A DNA stretch of 64,000 nt from contig NZ_VIKW01000008.1 of the NCBI RefSeq assembly GCF_009711975.1, forward strand, positions 1 through 64,000, given 5' to 3'. This stretch comes from Anabaena sp. UHCC 0204. Lineage in GTDB: Bacteria; Cyanobacteriota; Cyanobacteriia; Cyanobacteriales; Nostocaceae. Of this stretch, positions 1 to 8,518 are shown one piece after another. The position numbers and the translations under genes were made by a program. Each line of letters opens with the position of its first letter. Positions within the stretch are counted from its first letter, which is position 1. The notes beneath the pieces are model-generated. The model did not search any database. It saw only the letters and a list, made by a program, of their open reading frames with translations, and was not told where the DNA came from.

Positions 1-247
1 ACTTTTTTTAAAAAACGAACCGCAGAGACACAGAGGACACAGAGGTAGAGAAATAAGAGATGAGATACCTACGGTACGCTTTGCGAACACATTTTATTTA
101 GGATAGCTATGGTTATCTATTTGAGGTTGATAGTTGATGATGAAATTCCAGTCTTAATCCTGTACATCCTCTAATCCTGGACATCCTGATTCTGACAATA
201 ATCATGGTGCGTTACGCTGTCGCTAACGCACCCTACATGGATTTTGA
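1..247. other. Non-coding, repeat-rich flank
   Basis: No gene seen. The segment holds dispersed repeat debris of the kind common in Nostocales: a purine-rich CGCAGAGACACAGAGG stretch near 20-46 and a palindrome, GGTGCGTTACG...CTAACGCACC, near 204-232. The palindrome sits just beyond the stop codon of the STAND gene and may act as its terminator. Confidence 0.5.
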
Positions 248-1822
248 TTATAAGTTCATCTGGTTCTCCATATAATCAGCCATACTCTTATTAAGTTCTT
301 TAAAAAATTTCTTACGTTTATCTTTATCTAACGTATCCTGACCTTTAAGAAACTCTAGAAAACTGCGATGATAAATACTATAGTAGGTTTTCTTTTCATC
401 TTTATTTTCTTTCGGTGTTACATATTCAATCCAATCATCTAACACATCTTTGACATCAAATTCATCTTCATCCAAAATATCTGCAATCATTCCACTAGAA
501 ATTGGTTCTCCTCTTTCTACTAAGATATAAAGTATTTTCACTTTCTTTTCATTAGTTTCTTTATCCATCCCCATCCGTGTCCAATGACTTGTATAATAGG
601 CTTGTAAACCTTGGGGTAAACCCGTTAAAGTTAAATCGTTATATTTACCTTCAGCTATTCCCGGTAAAAGATAGCGTAAATAAATAAAATTCTCCTCACT
701 CTTAACCGCTATTTGTTCCACAAAACTATCTTCAGAAATGTTGCGTTCATTAATCCAATTTCTGAGTTTTGCGTCGTTATTCAAAAATAAATACAGATAT
801 TCTTTTACGTCTTCCTGACTCAAAGCTGTATAATCACTCTTGGTTAAATCCAATTCACCTACAGGTGTATCTGGAGACAAAGTTAAACGTTTTGTTTCTT
901 GATTATAAGGTCTTCTTGTTAGTAAAAAATAAATTCCATTAGGAACATTTTGTGGTAAATCTAAAAGATTGCTATTTCCTTCTTGTTCTACTTCATCTAG
1001 TGCATCTACAACAATGACTAATTTTTGTCCTTGGAGTTTTTCACTGGTTTTTTCTAGTAAGGTTCTTAAATCAGCGTTATCTACATTTTGAAGAGAATAA
1101 CGTTTAATTAATTGTTGACGAATACCCGCTAAAAACTTTTCTGGTTTGTTACGTCCTTCTGCGAAAACATTAAAATAGCAGGGAAATTTAGTAGCTAAAA
1201 CGTATTTAGACGCTATAGCACTTTTTCCCATCCCCGCATCCCCAATCACCGTAAAATAACCCTTGGGGTTAGATGTGAAGAAGTTATTAATCGCTTTAAA
1301 TACAAAATCACGACCACAAAATAAGCGAGTTTTTTCAAAGATTAAGGCTTTAAATTCCTTCGGATAAACGTCTAAATTCCAATCTGGGTAAGGTTGATAT
1401 TTTGAGGCTTTCGTTTGTTTAGCAACTGCAATAAAAGCTTCACCAAATTCTTCTAATTCCGCCAAAAAATTAATTTTTGCATTAATGATCTCTGTCTTTA
1501 ATACGTTGTTTTGATTAAGAAATTTTTTGGTATTTTCTACAAACTCAAAAGGAGCATTATTACTGTAAGCATCCCAAAAATAACCTTTAATTACTTTTTC
1601 TCTAAACAGGTTTAAAATTGCTTCTGGTTTAAATACACCATATCTTACCAAAGTGTAACCATAAACAGTATCCACGTCATCAAGAATTTGGGTAGGATTG
1701 AGTTTTAATTCTTGTAAAACTTTGATAACAGCTTCATTTTTTTGAGCTTGTTTAATAATTAGTTGACTAGCTTGAGGAGCATATTTACTAATCACCGAAG
1801 TAATAGCGGCAAATTCTATCAT
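248..1822 (-). CDS. STAND/NACHT-type P-loop ATPase without C-terminal repeats
   Basis: A 524-residue protein with a helical N-terminal region (about 1-160) and a NACHT/STAND ATPase core. Walker A is GDAGMGKSA (about 194-202). Walker B is LVIVVDALDE (about 268-277), the usual hydrophobic stretch ending in DxxDE. A winged-helix-like segment (YYSIYHRSFLEFL) follows near residues 480-500 and the protein then ends. Cyanobacterial relatives usually continue into WD40 or TPR repeats that sense a signal; here there are none, so the gene is either a short form or has lost its sensor end. STAND NTPases act in signalling, cell death and anti-phage defence. The actual role is not visible from sequence. 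The ATG start has no strong Shine-Dalgarno site. Confidence 0.8.
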   Translation of the reverse strand: MIEFAAITSVISKYAPQASQLIIKQAQKNEAVIKVLQELKLNPTQILDDVDTVYGYTLVRYGVFKPEAILNLFREKVIKGYFWDAYSNNAPFEFVENTKKFLNQNNVLKTEIINAKINFLAELEEFGEAFIAVAKQTKASKYQPYPDWNLDVYPKEFKALIFEKTRLFCGRDFVFKAINNFFTSNPKGYFTVIGDAGMGKSAIASKYVLATKFPCYFNVFAEGRNKPEKFLAGIRQQLIKRYSLQNVDNADLRTLLEKTSEKLQGQKLVIVVDALDEVEQEGNSNLLDLPQNVPNGIYFLLTRRPYNQETKRLTLSPDTPVGELDLTKSDYTALSQEDVKEYLYLFLNNDAKLRNWINERNISEDSFVEQIAVKSEENFIYLRYLLPGIAEGKYNDLTLTGLPQGLQAYYTSHWTRMGMDKETNEKKVKILYILVERGEPISSGMIADILDEDEFDVKDVLDDWIEYVTPKENKDEKKTYYSIYHRSFLEFLKGQDTLDKDKRKKFFKELNKSMADYMENQMNL

Positions 1823-2699
1823 GGATGATTACTGAAGGTTTACTATTTTGCTTACAAGTATTATTACACTTAATATACTAATAGTATTTGAATTTTGAAA
1901 AAATTTAAGTATTTCTAGGGTACGTTAGGCAACGTTAGGCGATCGCTCTAAGCGTAGCTATGGACACAAGGGATTTATGCACCCTAAGTATCTTGATAGC
2001 TTTGCTGGCACTGACAAAAATAAAATATTAGTCCTATATGGGTCTTACGTATTTTTAAAATTAAAATATACACATTTGTAAATGAATCTTAACAAAATGT
2101 TAAAACTTTATATAATTAGAAATTCAAATAGATTAAGTTAACAAAAGTTGAAAAATAACTTATTGAATTATTGATATATTGTGGGGTAAGCTACAAATTC
2201 ACTGATGTGCAACTTTTTCTCCCTTGCTCATCCCAGACTAAACCTGTCTTCAGTGAATTTGCCTCATGATCAATCTTTACCCGCATTAGGTAGAGGAATC
2301 AGAGTAAAAAAAGAGAATTGCTGCAAACCAGCTTCAAAAACTGGAATGCCATCATTTTTCCGGCAAAAACTCCACAGACGGCTTGTAAAGCCAAGAAGTT
2401 GATCTTGAATCAAGTAGGTTTAGTAGGGTATGCAAACTCAAGATGACAAGATTTTGTATTCCTGGGACGAAAAATAACAGCGTCACCTAGTGTGTCTGAA
2501 GAATATGGTAAAAAATTTGTTGCGGTAAATTGCTACCACAACTAGGTTTGTGCAGCAATCCTGCCACCATAGAAACTGATCGCCCCTAATCATAAGCAAA
2601 ACTTATAATCTTATTAAGAATGAATAAAGAGTAGGAATGAGAAAAAGTTGCACATAACGTGATTTGATAGTAAAAAGAGTGACTCCTTGGAAGGAAAAT
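1823..2699. other. rbcL upstream region and long leader
   Basis: This 877-bp gap separates the divergent STAND gene from rbcL. The left part holds repeat-like sequence with a HIP1 octamer near 1940. The middle carries a sigma70-like promoter, listed separately. The rest would be a leader of roughly 570 nt, in keeping with the long rbcL leaders known in Anabaena. A 65-codon reading frame at 2205-2402 lies inside the leader but resembles no family I know. GGA in AAGGAAAAT, directly before the rbcL ATG, is the only ribosome-binding sequence. Confidence 0.55.
2089..2116 (+). promoter_or_regulatory. Probable rbcL operon promoter
   Basis: TTAACA at 2089-2094 and TATAAT at 2111-2116, separated by 16 bp, form a good sigma70-type promoter. 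It faces rbcL from about 575 bp upstream. The distance resembles the known major rbcL start in Anabaena, but the transcription start itself is inferred. No clear NtcA site of the form GTA-N8-TAC was found next to it. Confidence 0.45.
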
Positions 2700-4130
2700 A
2701 TGTCTTACGCACAAACGAAGACTCAGGCTAAGTCTGGGTATCAAGCTGGGGTTAAAGATTACAGACTAACTTATTACACACCTGATTACACACCTAAAGA
2801 TACAGACCTTTTAGCAGCATTCCGGATGACTCCCCAACCCGGCGTTCCTCCAGAAGAAGCTGGTGCGGCTGTAGCTGCCGAGTCTTCCACTGGTACTTGG
2901 ACAACTGTGTGGACAGACTTGTTGACCGACCTAGATCGCTACAAAGGTCGTTGTTACGATATCGAACCAGTTCCTGGTGAAGACAACCAATACATCTGTT
3001 ACGTTGCTTATCCTTTGGACCTGTTTGAAGAAGGTTCTGTAACCAACGTATTAACCTCCATCGTAGGTAACGTATTTGGTTTCAAAGCTTTACGGGCGTT
3101 ACGTTTGGAAGACATTCGTTTCCCTGTAGCTTACATCAAGACTTTCCAAGGACCTCCTCACGGTATTCAAGTTGAACGCGACAAGTTGAACAAGTACGGT
3201 CGTCCTCTATTGGGTTGTACAATTAAGCCCAAATTAGGTCTTTCTGCTAAGAACTACGGACGTGCTGTTTACGAATGTTTACGTGGTGGTTTGGACTTCA
3301 CCAAAGACGACGAAAACATCAACTCTGCACCATTCCAAAGATGGCGCGATCGCTTCTTGTTTGTAGCTGAAGCTATCAACAAAGCACAAGCAGAAACCGG
3401 CGAAATCAAGGGTCACTACCTGAACGTTACCGCTCCTACCTGCGAACAAATGATCCAACGGGCTGAGTACGCTAAAGAACTCAAAATGCCCATCATCATG
3501 CACGATTACCTGACCGCAGGTTTCACCGCTAACACCACATTGTCTCATTGGTGTCGTAATAACGGTATTCTGTTGCACATTCACCGTGCTATGCACGCTG
3601 TAATTGACCGTCAGAAAAACCACGGTATCCACTTCCGTGTATTGGCTAAAGCTCTCCGCTTGTCTGGTGGTGATCACATCCACACCGGTACAGTAGTTGG
3701 TAAGTTAGAAGGTGAACGTGGAATCACAATGGGTTTCGTTGACCTATTGCGTGAAAACTACGTTGAGCAAGACAAGTCTCGCGGTATTTACTTTACCCAA
3801 GACTGGGCTTCTCTACCTGGTGTAATGGCAGTTGCTTCTGGTGGTATCCACGTATGGCATATGCCCGCGTTGGTAGAAATCTTTGGTGATGACTCCGTAC
3901 TACAATTCGGTGGTGGTACTCTCGGACATCCTTGGGGTAACGCTCCTGGTGCTACAGCTAACCGCGTAGCTCTAGAAGCAGTTGTTCAAGCTCGTAACGA
4001 AGGTCGTAACTTGGCTCGTGAAGGTAATGATATTATCCGCGAAGCTGCTAAGTGGTCTCCTGAGTTGGCTGTTGCTTGCGAACTGTGGAAAGAAATTAAG
4101 TTCGAGTTTGAAGCAATGGATACCGTCTGA
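2700..4130 (+). CDS. rbcL: Ribulose-1,5-bisphosphate carboxylase/oxygenase large subunit
   Basis: Catalytic subunit of form IB rubisco, which fixes CO2 onto ribulose bisphosphate in the carboxysome (L8S8 with RbcS). The 476-residue product begins [11 protein letters not shown] and shows the active-site segment [13 protein letters not shown], containing the lysine carbamylated for activity, and the loop-6 region near [14 protein letters not shown]. The reading frame is open 12 codons further upstream, but ATG at 2700 gives the standard cyanobacterial N-terminus and follows AAGGAAAAT. First gene of rbcL-rbcX-rbcS. Confidence 0.99.
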   Translation: MSYAQTKTQAKSGYQAGVKDYRLTYYTPDYTPKDTDLLAAFRMTPQPGVPPEEAGAAVAAESSTGTWTTVWTDLLTDLDRYKGRCYDIEPVPGEDNQYICYVAYPLDLFEEGSVTNVLTSIVGNVFGFKALRALRLEDIRFPVAYIKTFQGPPHGIQVERDKLNKYGRPLLGCTIKPKLGLSAKNYGRAVYECLRGGLDFTKDDENINSAPFQRWRDRFLFVAEAINKAQAETGEIKGHYLNVTAPTCEQMIQRAEYAKELKMPIIMHDYLTAGFTANTTLSHWCRNNGILLHIHRAMHAVIDRQKNHGIHFRVLAKALRLSGGDHIHTGTVVGKLEGERGITMGFVDLLRENYVEQDKSRGIYFTQDWASLPGVMAVASGGIHVWHMPALVEIFGDDSVLQFGGGTLGHPWGNAPGATANRVALEAVVQARNEGRNLAREGNDIIREAAKWSPELAVACELWKEIKFEFEAMDTV

Positions 4131-4200
4131 TAATTGAGGATTTGGGATTTTGGATTTATCAACAATCCAAAATCTAAAATCTATAGGGCTGGGGTCAAGC

Positions 4201-4608
4201 ATGGATCTAAAGCAAATTGCGAAAGAAACAGCCAAAACTCTCCAAAGTTACCTGACTTATCAGGCACTTAGGACTGTATTAGCACAGCTAGGCGAAACAA
4301 ATCCTCCATTAGCACATTGGTTGCAAAACTTTTCCGCTGGGAAAATCCAAGACGGAGAAGCATATATTGAGGAACTGTTTCTGGAAAAGTCAGATTTGGC
4401 ATTACGGATTATGACTGTCAGGGAACATATAGCGGCAGAAGTGATCGAGTTCTTACCAGAAATGGTACGAACTGGCATTCAGCAAGCCAATATGGAACAG
4501 CGTCGCCAGCATCTCGAACGCATCACGCAACTAAATTTATCAAGTCCCAGCCCGAAAACTGAAAAGCAGATAATATCAGATCCTAATTTGGATAATTTAT
4601 CTAATTAG
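4201..4608 (+). CDS. rbcX: Rubisco assembly chaperone RbcX
   Basis: A 135-residue dimeric chaperone that clamps the C-terminus of newly folded RbcL and promotes L8 core assembly. It has the typical all-helical sequence, beginning MDLKQIAKETAKTLQSYLTY, with the variable polar tail of the family. ATG at 4201 is preferred over an in-frame codon at 4150 because it matches the family N-terminus. It lies 70 bp after rbcL and 45 bp before rbcS, the arrangement usual in filamentous cyanobacteria. The intervening 70 bp contains an imperfect inverted repeat (GGATTTTGGATT...AATCCAAAATC) that could slow transcription or processing. Confidence 0.97.
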   Translation: MDLKQIAKETAKTLQSYLTYQALRTVLAQLGETNPPLAHWLQNFSAGKIQDGEAYIEELFLEKSDLALRIMTVREHIAAEVIEFLPEMVRTGIQQANMEQRRQHLERITQLNLSSPSPKTEKQIISDPNLDNLSN

Positions 4609-4653
4609 TCAGTCAACCAAGTAATAAAAAATCTCCCCCACTTATCAAAAACT

Positions 4654-4983
4654 ATGCAAACTTTACCTAAAGAGCGTCGTTACGAAACCCTTTCTTACCT
4701 TCCCCCTCTGTCTGACGCGCAAATTGCCAAGCAAGTTCAGTACATTATCACACAAGGTTTCATTCCCGCAATTGAATTCAATGAAACTTCTGAACCAACA
4801 GAACTTTATTGGACAATGTGGAAATTGCCTTTGTTCGGCGCTAAAACTACTCAAGAAGTATTGAGCGAAGTTCAAGGTTGCCGTTCTCAGTATGGTAACT
4901 GCTACATCCGTGTTGTTGGTTTTGACAACATTAAGCAGTGTCAAGTTATGAGCTTCCTTGTTCACAAACCCAGCAGATACTAA
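4654..4983 (+). CDS. rbcS: Ribulose bisphosphate carboxylase small subunit
   Basis: The 109-residue small subunit that caps the L8 core of rubisco. It begins [20 protein letters not shown] and has the conserved [13 protein letters not shown] and YIRVVGFDN segments. Length and sequence are standard for cyanobacterial form IB. It is the last gene of the operon, followed 30 bp later by a strong intrinsic terminator. Its beta-sheet fold is mimicked by the C-terminal domain of the activase at 7110-8333. Confidence 0.98.
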   Translation: MQTLPKERRYETLSYLPPLSDAQIAKQVQYIITQGFIPAIEFNETSEPTELYWTMWKLPLFGAKTTQEVLSEVQGCRSQYGNCYIRVVGFDNIKQCQVMSFLVHKPSRY

Positions 4984-5015
4984 GAGCTAATTAGCTAATA
5001 GTTATTTGATAAATT

Positions 5016-5051
5016 AAAAAGAGGGGTAGAGTTTTCTATCTCTCTTTTTTT
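5016..5051 (+). terminator. Intrinsic terminator of rbcLXS
   Basis: AGAGGGGTAGA and TCTATCTCTCT form an 11-bp stem (one G-T pair) around a short GTTT loop. A run of seven T residues follows, and A residues precede the stem. It is placed correctly to end the rbc transcript before the toxin-antitoxin genes. Confidence 0.85.
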
Positions 5052-5114
5052 AGTTTTGATAGACAATAGAATTGTCGGTTGAGTCGCACACACAAACAAC
5101 TAAAGGTGGTAATT

Positions 5115-5342
5115 ATGCAACAAATTACTCTTGATGAAGCATCTCAACACTTATCTGATTTAATTGAAGCAGCACTCAATGGTGATGAAATTTTCATCAT
5201 GAAAGATAATCAACCTGTGGTGAAATTAATTCCTGTATTACCAGTTAAAATTCGTCCTAAATTTGGTAGTGCTAAGGGAATGATCAAAATGTCTGATGAT
5301 TTTGATGAATCGCTGGAAGAGTTGAAGGAGTATATGGAATGA
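5115..5342 (+). CDS. Phd/YefM-family antitoxin (VapB-like)
   Basis: A 75-residue protein beginning MQQITLDEASQHLSDLIEAA, typical of Phd/YefM antitoxins: an N-terminal DNA-binding half and an acidic, flexible C-terminal toxin-binding tail (SDDFDESLEELKEYME). ATG at 5115 follows a GGTGG ribosome-binding sequence, so the in-frame codons upstream are not used. Its last codons overlap the PIN toxin start as ATGA, so the two are translated together. It probably represses its own promoter and neutralises the toxin. Confidence 0.9.
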   Translation: MQQITLDEASQHLSDLIEAALNGDEIFIMKDNQPVVKLIPVLPVKIRPKFGSAKGMIKMSDDFDESLEELKEYME

Positions 5343-5719
5343 GGCAATTAATTGATACTCATACTCTCCTTTGGTTTACTATGGGTAATCCCAGAATCAG
5401 CGATAATTTGAGATTACAAATTGAAAATAACGACAATCTTTTGAGTGTTGCTAGTGTTTGGGAAATGGCAATTAAACACAGTATAGGTAAACTCAACTTG
5501 GAAATGAGTTTTGATGATTTTGTCGAACAGCAAATAATTGGGAACGGTATTACATTAAAGGAAATCAACCAACAGCATATTTCAGTTATTGCCCAACTGC
5601 CTTTACATCATCGTGATCCTTTTGACAGAATGTTAATTGCACAGGCTATGGTGGAAAATATACCTATAATAAGTGCTGATACAATTTTTGATGCTTATCC
5701 GATAAGGCGTTTATGGTGA
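5339..5719 (+). CDS. PIN-domain ribonuclease toxin (VapC family)
   Basis: A 126-residue PIN nuclease, toxin partner of the preceding antitoxin. It shows the acidic active-site set: D in LIDTHTLLW, E in VWEMAIK, D in HHRDPFDRMLIAQA and D in SADTIFDAY. VapC-type toxins cleave RNA and halt growth when the antitoxin is degraded. The start overlaps the antitoxin stop (ATGA). The length is normal and no defect is seen, so the pair looks functional. The RNA target cannot be read from the sequence. Confidence 0.92.
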   Translation: MRQLIDTHTLLWFTMGNPRISDNLRLQIENNDNLLSVASVWEMAIKHSIGKLNLEMSFDDFVEQQIIGNGITLKEINQQHISVIAQLPLHHRDPFDRMLIAQAMVENIPIISADTIFDAYPIRRLW

Positions 5720-5773
5720 AGACTAAACGCTAACAGACCCTAATAAAGTAAACTATAGTTGGAGGTAATGATC

Positions 5774-6025
5774 ATGCCAATATTGACATTGAGTGAATCA
5801 CAAATTATTGAATTAGTCAAACAGCTACCACCAGAAAGTAAACGGGTAGTTTTGTTAGAACTAGCTAAGGAAAGTGAAAATGGGCGTGAGTCTCGCATGG
5901 AATATGCTGAAACTCAACTACATAACTTATGTACTGAACGTGGTTTAAATTGGAATACCATGTCAGAAGATGAACGTGAATCATTTATAGATGATTTGGT
6001 GCATGAGGATAGACAGTGCGCCTAA
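5774..6025 (+). CDS. Probable antitoxin of a PIN-type pair
   Basis: An 83-residue acidic protein (MPILTLSESQIIELVKQLPP...). The helical N-terminus around QIIELVKQLPPESKRVVLLEL resembles small cyanobacterial antitoxins that precede PIN toxins. ATG at 5774 lies 8 nt after GGAGG; the earlier in-frame TTG and ATG codons fit that site less well. The 3' end overlaps the next gene by 10 nt. The antitoxin role is inferred mainly from this coupling. Confidence 0.75.
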   Translation: MPILTLSESQIIELVKQLPPESKRVVLLELAKESENGRESRMEYAETQLHNLCTERGLNWNTMSEDERESFIDDLVHEDRQCA

Positions 6026-6429
6026 TAGTTGTATTTGATACAAATGTTTTACTCTCTGGTATTGGCTGGAGAAGCAAACCTTTCCGTTGTCTTGAATTGG
6101 CACGTAGCGGCATAATAGAAGGTGTAATATGTCCAGAAATACTTGAGGAAGTTACAGAAAAATTGCAGCAGAAGTTAAAATTTTCAGATACTCAAGTAAT
6201 TGATACAATAGCTGATTTACTTAGCTTCCTCAGATTAGTAACAATTACTAACACTTTGAATTTTCTCACTACTGACCCAGATGATAATATGGTTTTAGAA
6301 TGTGCAGTTTTGGCAAATGCAACTCACATCGTTACAGGTGACAAAAAACATTTGTTACCTTTAGTTACTTATGAAGGTATTGCAATTGTGAATGCAACAG
6401 ATTTCCTTACTTTAATATTGCCTGAATAA
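6016..6429 (+). CDS. PIN-family putative toxin (COG1569 type)
   Basis: A 137-residue PIN protein starting from GTG inside the end of the antitoxin gene. Motifs are VVFDTNVLLSGI (first Asp), an acidic helix (EILEEVTEKL), TTDPDDNMVLECA (Asp pair) and THIVTGDKKHLL (last Asp). This pattern defines the 'putative toxin component, PIN family' group, which is distinct from the VapC pair just upstream. It is a predicted Mg-dependent ribonuclease. All acidic residues are present. Confidence 0.88.
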   Translation: MRLIVVFDTNVLLSGIGWRSKPFRCLELARSGIIEGVICPEILEEVTEKLQQKLKFSDTQVIDTIADLLSFLRLVTITNTLNFLTTDPDDNMVLECAVLANATHIVTGDKKHLLPLVTYEGIAIVNATDFLTLILPE

Positions 6430-6468
6430 TTAACTTAATAAAGTTAAGAAGAATTAGTTTTCTATCTC

Positions 6469-6984
6469 TTAAATATCATAACCCATGATATAATCATCCA
6501 AAACAAAGCCACCACCAAAATCTATTACCTGACTATCAATAATTTTAAAACCAAATCGAGAATAAGCTTTAATCCCTTTTTCATTCCTTTTATTAACATT
6601 GAGAATTATTTGTTGTAGATTCATATTTTTAGCTTTTTCGTATACATGAGATAACATCATTTGACCATAACCCAAACCATGCAATGATGTTAATAAATAA
6701 CATTTGTGTAATTTTAAATAACTCATATTATCCATTACTTCTGAACTATAAGATAAATAACCAACTAATTGAGAATTATGCAAGACCTGATCATAAAATA
6801 TCCCTTGTTTATAAATTTCATTTTCAATTACGCCTATTCCATACATTTTATCTAGCATATACTCAATTTGTGCATTGCTGATAATTGTAGAGTAATGGTT
6901 ATACCAAATTTCTCGACTGATTTTTCTCAGTTCTTCTAAATCTGTATTTAATAACTTAGTAATAGTAATTGATGAATTATTCAT
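6469..6984 (-). CDS. GNAT-family N-acetyltransferase
   Basis: A 171-residue acetyltransferase of the GNAT fold. The acetyl-CoA-binding segment reads CYLLTSLHGLGYGQMMLSH (motif A, Q/R-x-x-G-x-G/A form), followed by the usual IILNVNKRNEKGIKAYSRFGFK (motif B with the AYxxxGF signature). The substrate is unknown. It lies on the opposite strand to the surrounding rubisco-locus genes. About 125 bp separate its start from that of activase, so the two share a divergent promoter region. Confidence 0.88.
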   Translation of the reverse strand: MNNSSITITKLLNTDLEELRKISREIWYNHYSTIISNAQIEYMLDKMYGIGVIENEIYKQGIFYDQVLHNSQLVGYLSYSSEVMDNMSYLKLHKCYLLTSLHGLGYGQMMLSHVYEKAKNMNLQQIILNVNKRNEKGIKAYSRFGFKIIDSQVIDFGGGFVLDDYIMGYDI

Positions 6985-7109
6985 AGTGATAATTATATTT
7001 TTATTAAACTTATCTGTACGAATTTACAAATTTAATTTACCACTTAATTGACTATCGTTACCAAAAAAATCTATTATAATTTTAATAAATCATAACCAGG
7101 GATAATTCT

Positions 7110-8333
7110 ATGAGTTACTATATTGCTCCTAGCTTTCTTGATAAACTTGCAGTTCATATTACCAAAAACTTCTTAAACATTCCTGGTATTCGAGTTCCCC
7201 TGATTTTAGGTATTCATGGCCGCAAAGGAGAGGGAAAATCCTTTCAATGCGAGTTAGTCTTTGAAAAAATGGGTATCGAAGTCACTTTAATATCTGGGGG
7301 AGAATTAGAAAGTCCAGATGCTGGAGATCCTGCGCGGTTGATACGTCTGCGTTATCGGGAAACAGCAGAATTAATCAAAGTGCGGGGGAAAATGTGCGTA
7401 CTGATGATTAATGATTTAGATGCAGGTGCAGGACGCTTTGACGAAGGAACTCAATATACAGTAAATACCCAGTTGGTAAATGCTACACTGATGAATATTG
7501 CTGATAATCCCACAGATGTGCAGTTACCGGGAAGTTATGACTCCAATCCTTTATGTCGTGTCCCGATTATTGTGACAGGAAATGATTTTTCTACTCTCTA
7601 TGCACCATTAATTCGTGATGGGAGAATGGATAAATTTTACTGGGAACCCAACCGCGATGATAAAGTGGGAATTGTCGGCGGAATTTTTGCACCTGATGGA
7701 CTTTCACCACGAGAAATTGAACAATTAGTTGATACTTTTCCTCAACAATCTATTGACTTTTTTAGTGCTTTGCGATCGCGGATTTATGATGAGCAAATTC
7801 GCCAATTCATTCATCAAGTCGGTTTTGAAAATGTTTCTTTACGAGTTGTGAATAGTTTAGAAGGTCCTCCAGCATTTAAAAAGCCAGATTTTACGTTATC
7901 TCATTTAATTGAGTCTGGTAAATTTATGGTGGGTGAACAAAAACGGGTGGAAACTTCTCATTTAGTTGATGAATATAATCGCTTAAATCGAGGCAAAGGT
8001 TATCAAGCAGCTTCTCCTATTGCAGAAGTTCCAGTTAGTAAACCTGTAATTAATCAACCTCCTCATTTAAGTTTAGAAACTCAAGAACAGGTTCGGCAAA
8101 TTTTAGCTCAAGGTTGTCAAATTGGGATTGAACACGTTGATGAAAGACGTTTCCGTACTGGTTCTTGGCAAAGTTGCGGTACTCTTAATATTGATGCACA
8201 TTCAGATGCTATTTCTGCTTTAGAATCTTGTTTAGATGAATATAGCGGTGAATATGTGCGTTTAGTGGGGATTGACACAAAAGCCAAAAGACGAGTTGTG
8301 GAAACAATTATTCAACGCCCCAATGGGAAATAA
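7110..8333 (+). CDS. rca: Rubisco activase with small-subunit-like (SSUL) domain
   Basis: AAA+ ATPase that strips inhibitory sugar phosphates from rubisco. The N-terminal AAA+ module (about 1-290) has Walker A GRKGEGKS (37-44) and Walker B VLMINDLD (97-104). A Pro-rich linker leads to a C-terminal domain (about 320-407) resembling RbcS ([20 protein letters not shown], ...[17 protein letters not shown]). In Nostoc-type activases this SSUL domain docks on rubisco and recruits the activase to carboxysomes. 407 residues is the normal length. It lies 2.1 kb downstream of rbcS on the same strand, separated from it by TA genes. Confidence 0.95.
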   Translation: MSYYIAPSFLDKLAVHITKNFLNIPGIRVPLILGIHGRKGEGKSFQCELVFEKMGIEVTLISGGELESPDAGDPARLIRLRYRETAELIKVRGKMCVLMINDLDAGAGRFDEGTQYTVNTQLVNATLMNIADNPTDVQLPGSYDSNPLCRVPIIVTGNDFSTLYAPLIRDGRMDKFYWEPNRDDKVGIVGGIFAPDGLSPREIEQLVDTFPQQSIDFFSALRSRIYDEQIRQFIHQVGFENVSLRVVNSLEGPPAFKKPDFTLSHLIESGKFMVGEQKRVETSHLVDEYNRLNRGKGYQAASPIAEVPVSKPVINQPPHLSLETQEQVRQILAQGCQIGIEHVDERRFRTGSWQSCGTLNIDAHSDAISALESCLDEYSGEYVRLVGIDTKAKRRVVETIIQRPNGK

Positions 8334-8344
8334 TTAGGATTTTT

Positions 8345-8456
8345 GGCGTTGCTGATTAAGAGTATGATTTTGTTTCACGCAGAGGCGCAGAGTCTACAGA
8401 GAGTAAGAGTTTGAAATCATTGATTTTTGAATTTCATACCCTAATTCAGCAACGCC
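8345..8456. mobile_element. 112-bp MITE, copy 1, with 8-bp target duplication
   Basis: The element begins GGCGTTGCTGATTAAG and ends with CTAATTCAGCAACGCC, an imperfect terminal inverted repeat of about 25 bp. It is flanked on both sides by the 8-mer GGATTTTT (8337-8344 and 8457-8464), a target-site duplication. The copy at 26679-26790 differs at one base in 112. It has no coding capacity, so it must have been moved by a transposase from elsewhere. It lies just beyond the rca stop codon. Confidence 0.88.
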
Positions 8457-8466
8457 GGATTTTTTT

Positions 8467-8500
8467 CATGTAGAGATGCTTTATGGACTATCTCTACATG
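8467..8500. terminator. Bidirectional terminator-like hairpin between rca and lysozyme
   Basis: CATGTAGAGAT and ATCTCTACATG form a perfect 11-bp stem with a 12-nt loop between two convergent genes. A T run precedes it on the plus strand, which gives U residues after the stem on the minus-strand transcript. It also resembles the GTAGAGACG...CGTCTCTAC palindromes found at 12219 and 14642. Confidence 0.6.
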
Positions 8501-8518
8501 GATTAAAGTCATTTAATA

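Noticed and set aside
2205-2402. 65-codon frame in the rbcL leader
   Set aside because: No family resemblance, no ribosome-binding site, and it lies within a probable long 5' leader.
2510-2560. Possible NtcA site GTA-N6-TAC before rbcL
   Set aside because: The spacing is 6, not the required 8 bases.
3279-3683. 134-codon frame antisense to rbcL
   Set aside because: Shadow of the well-supported rbcL coding sequence.
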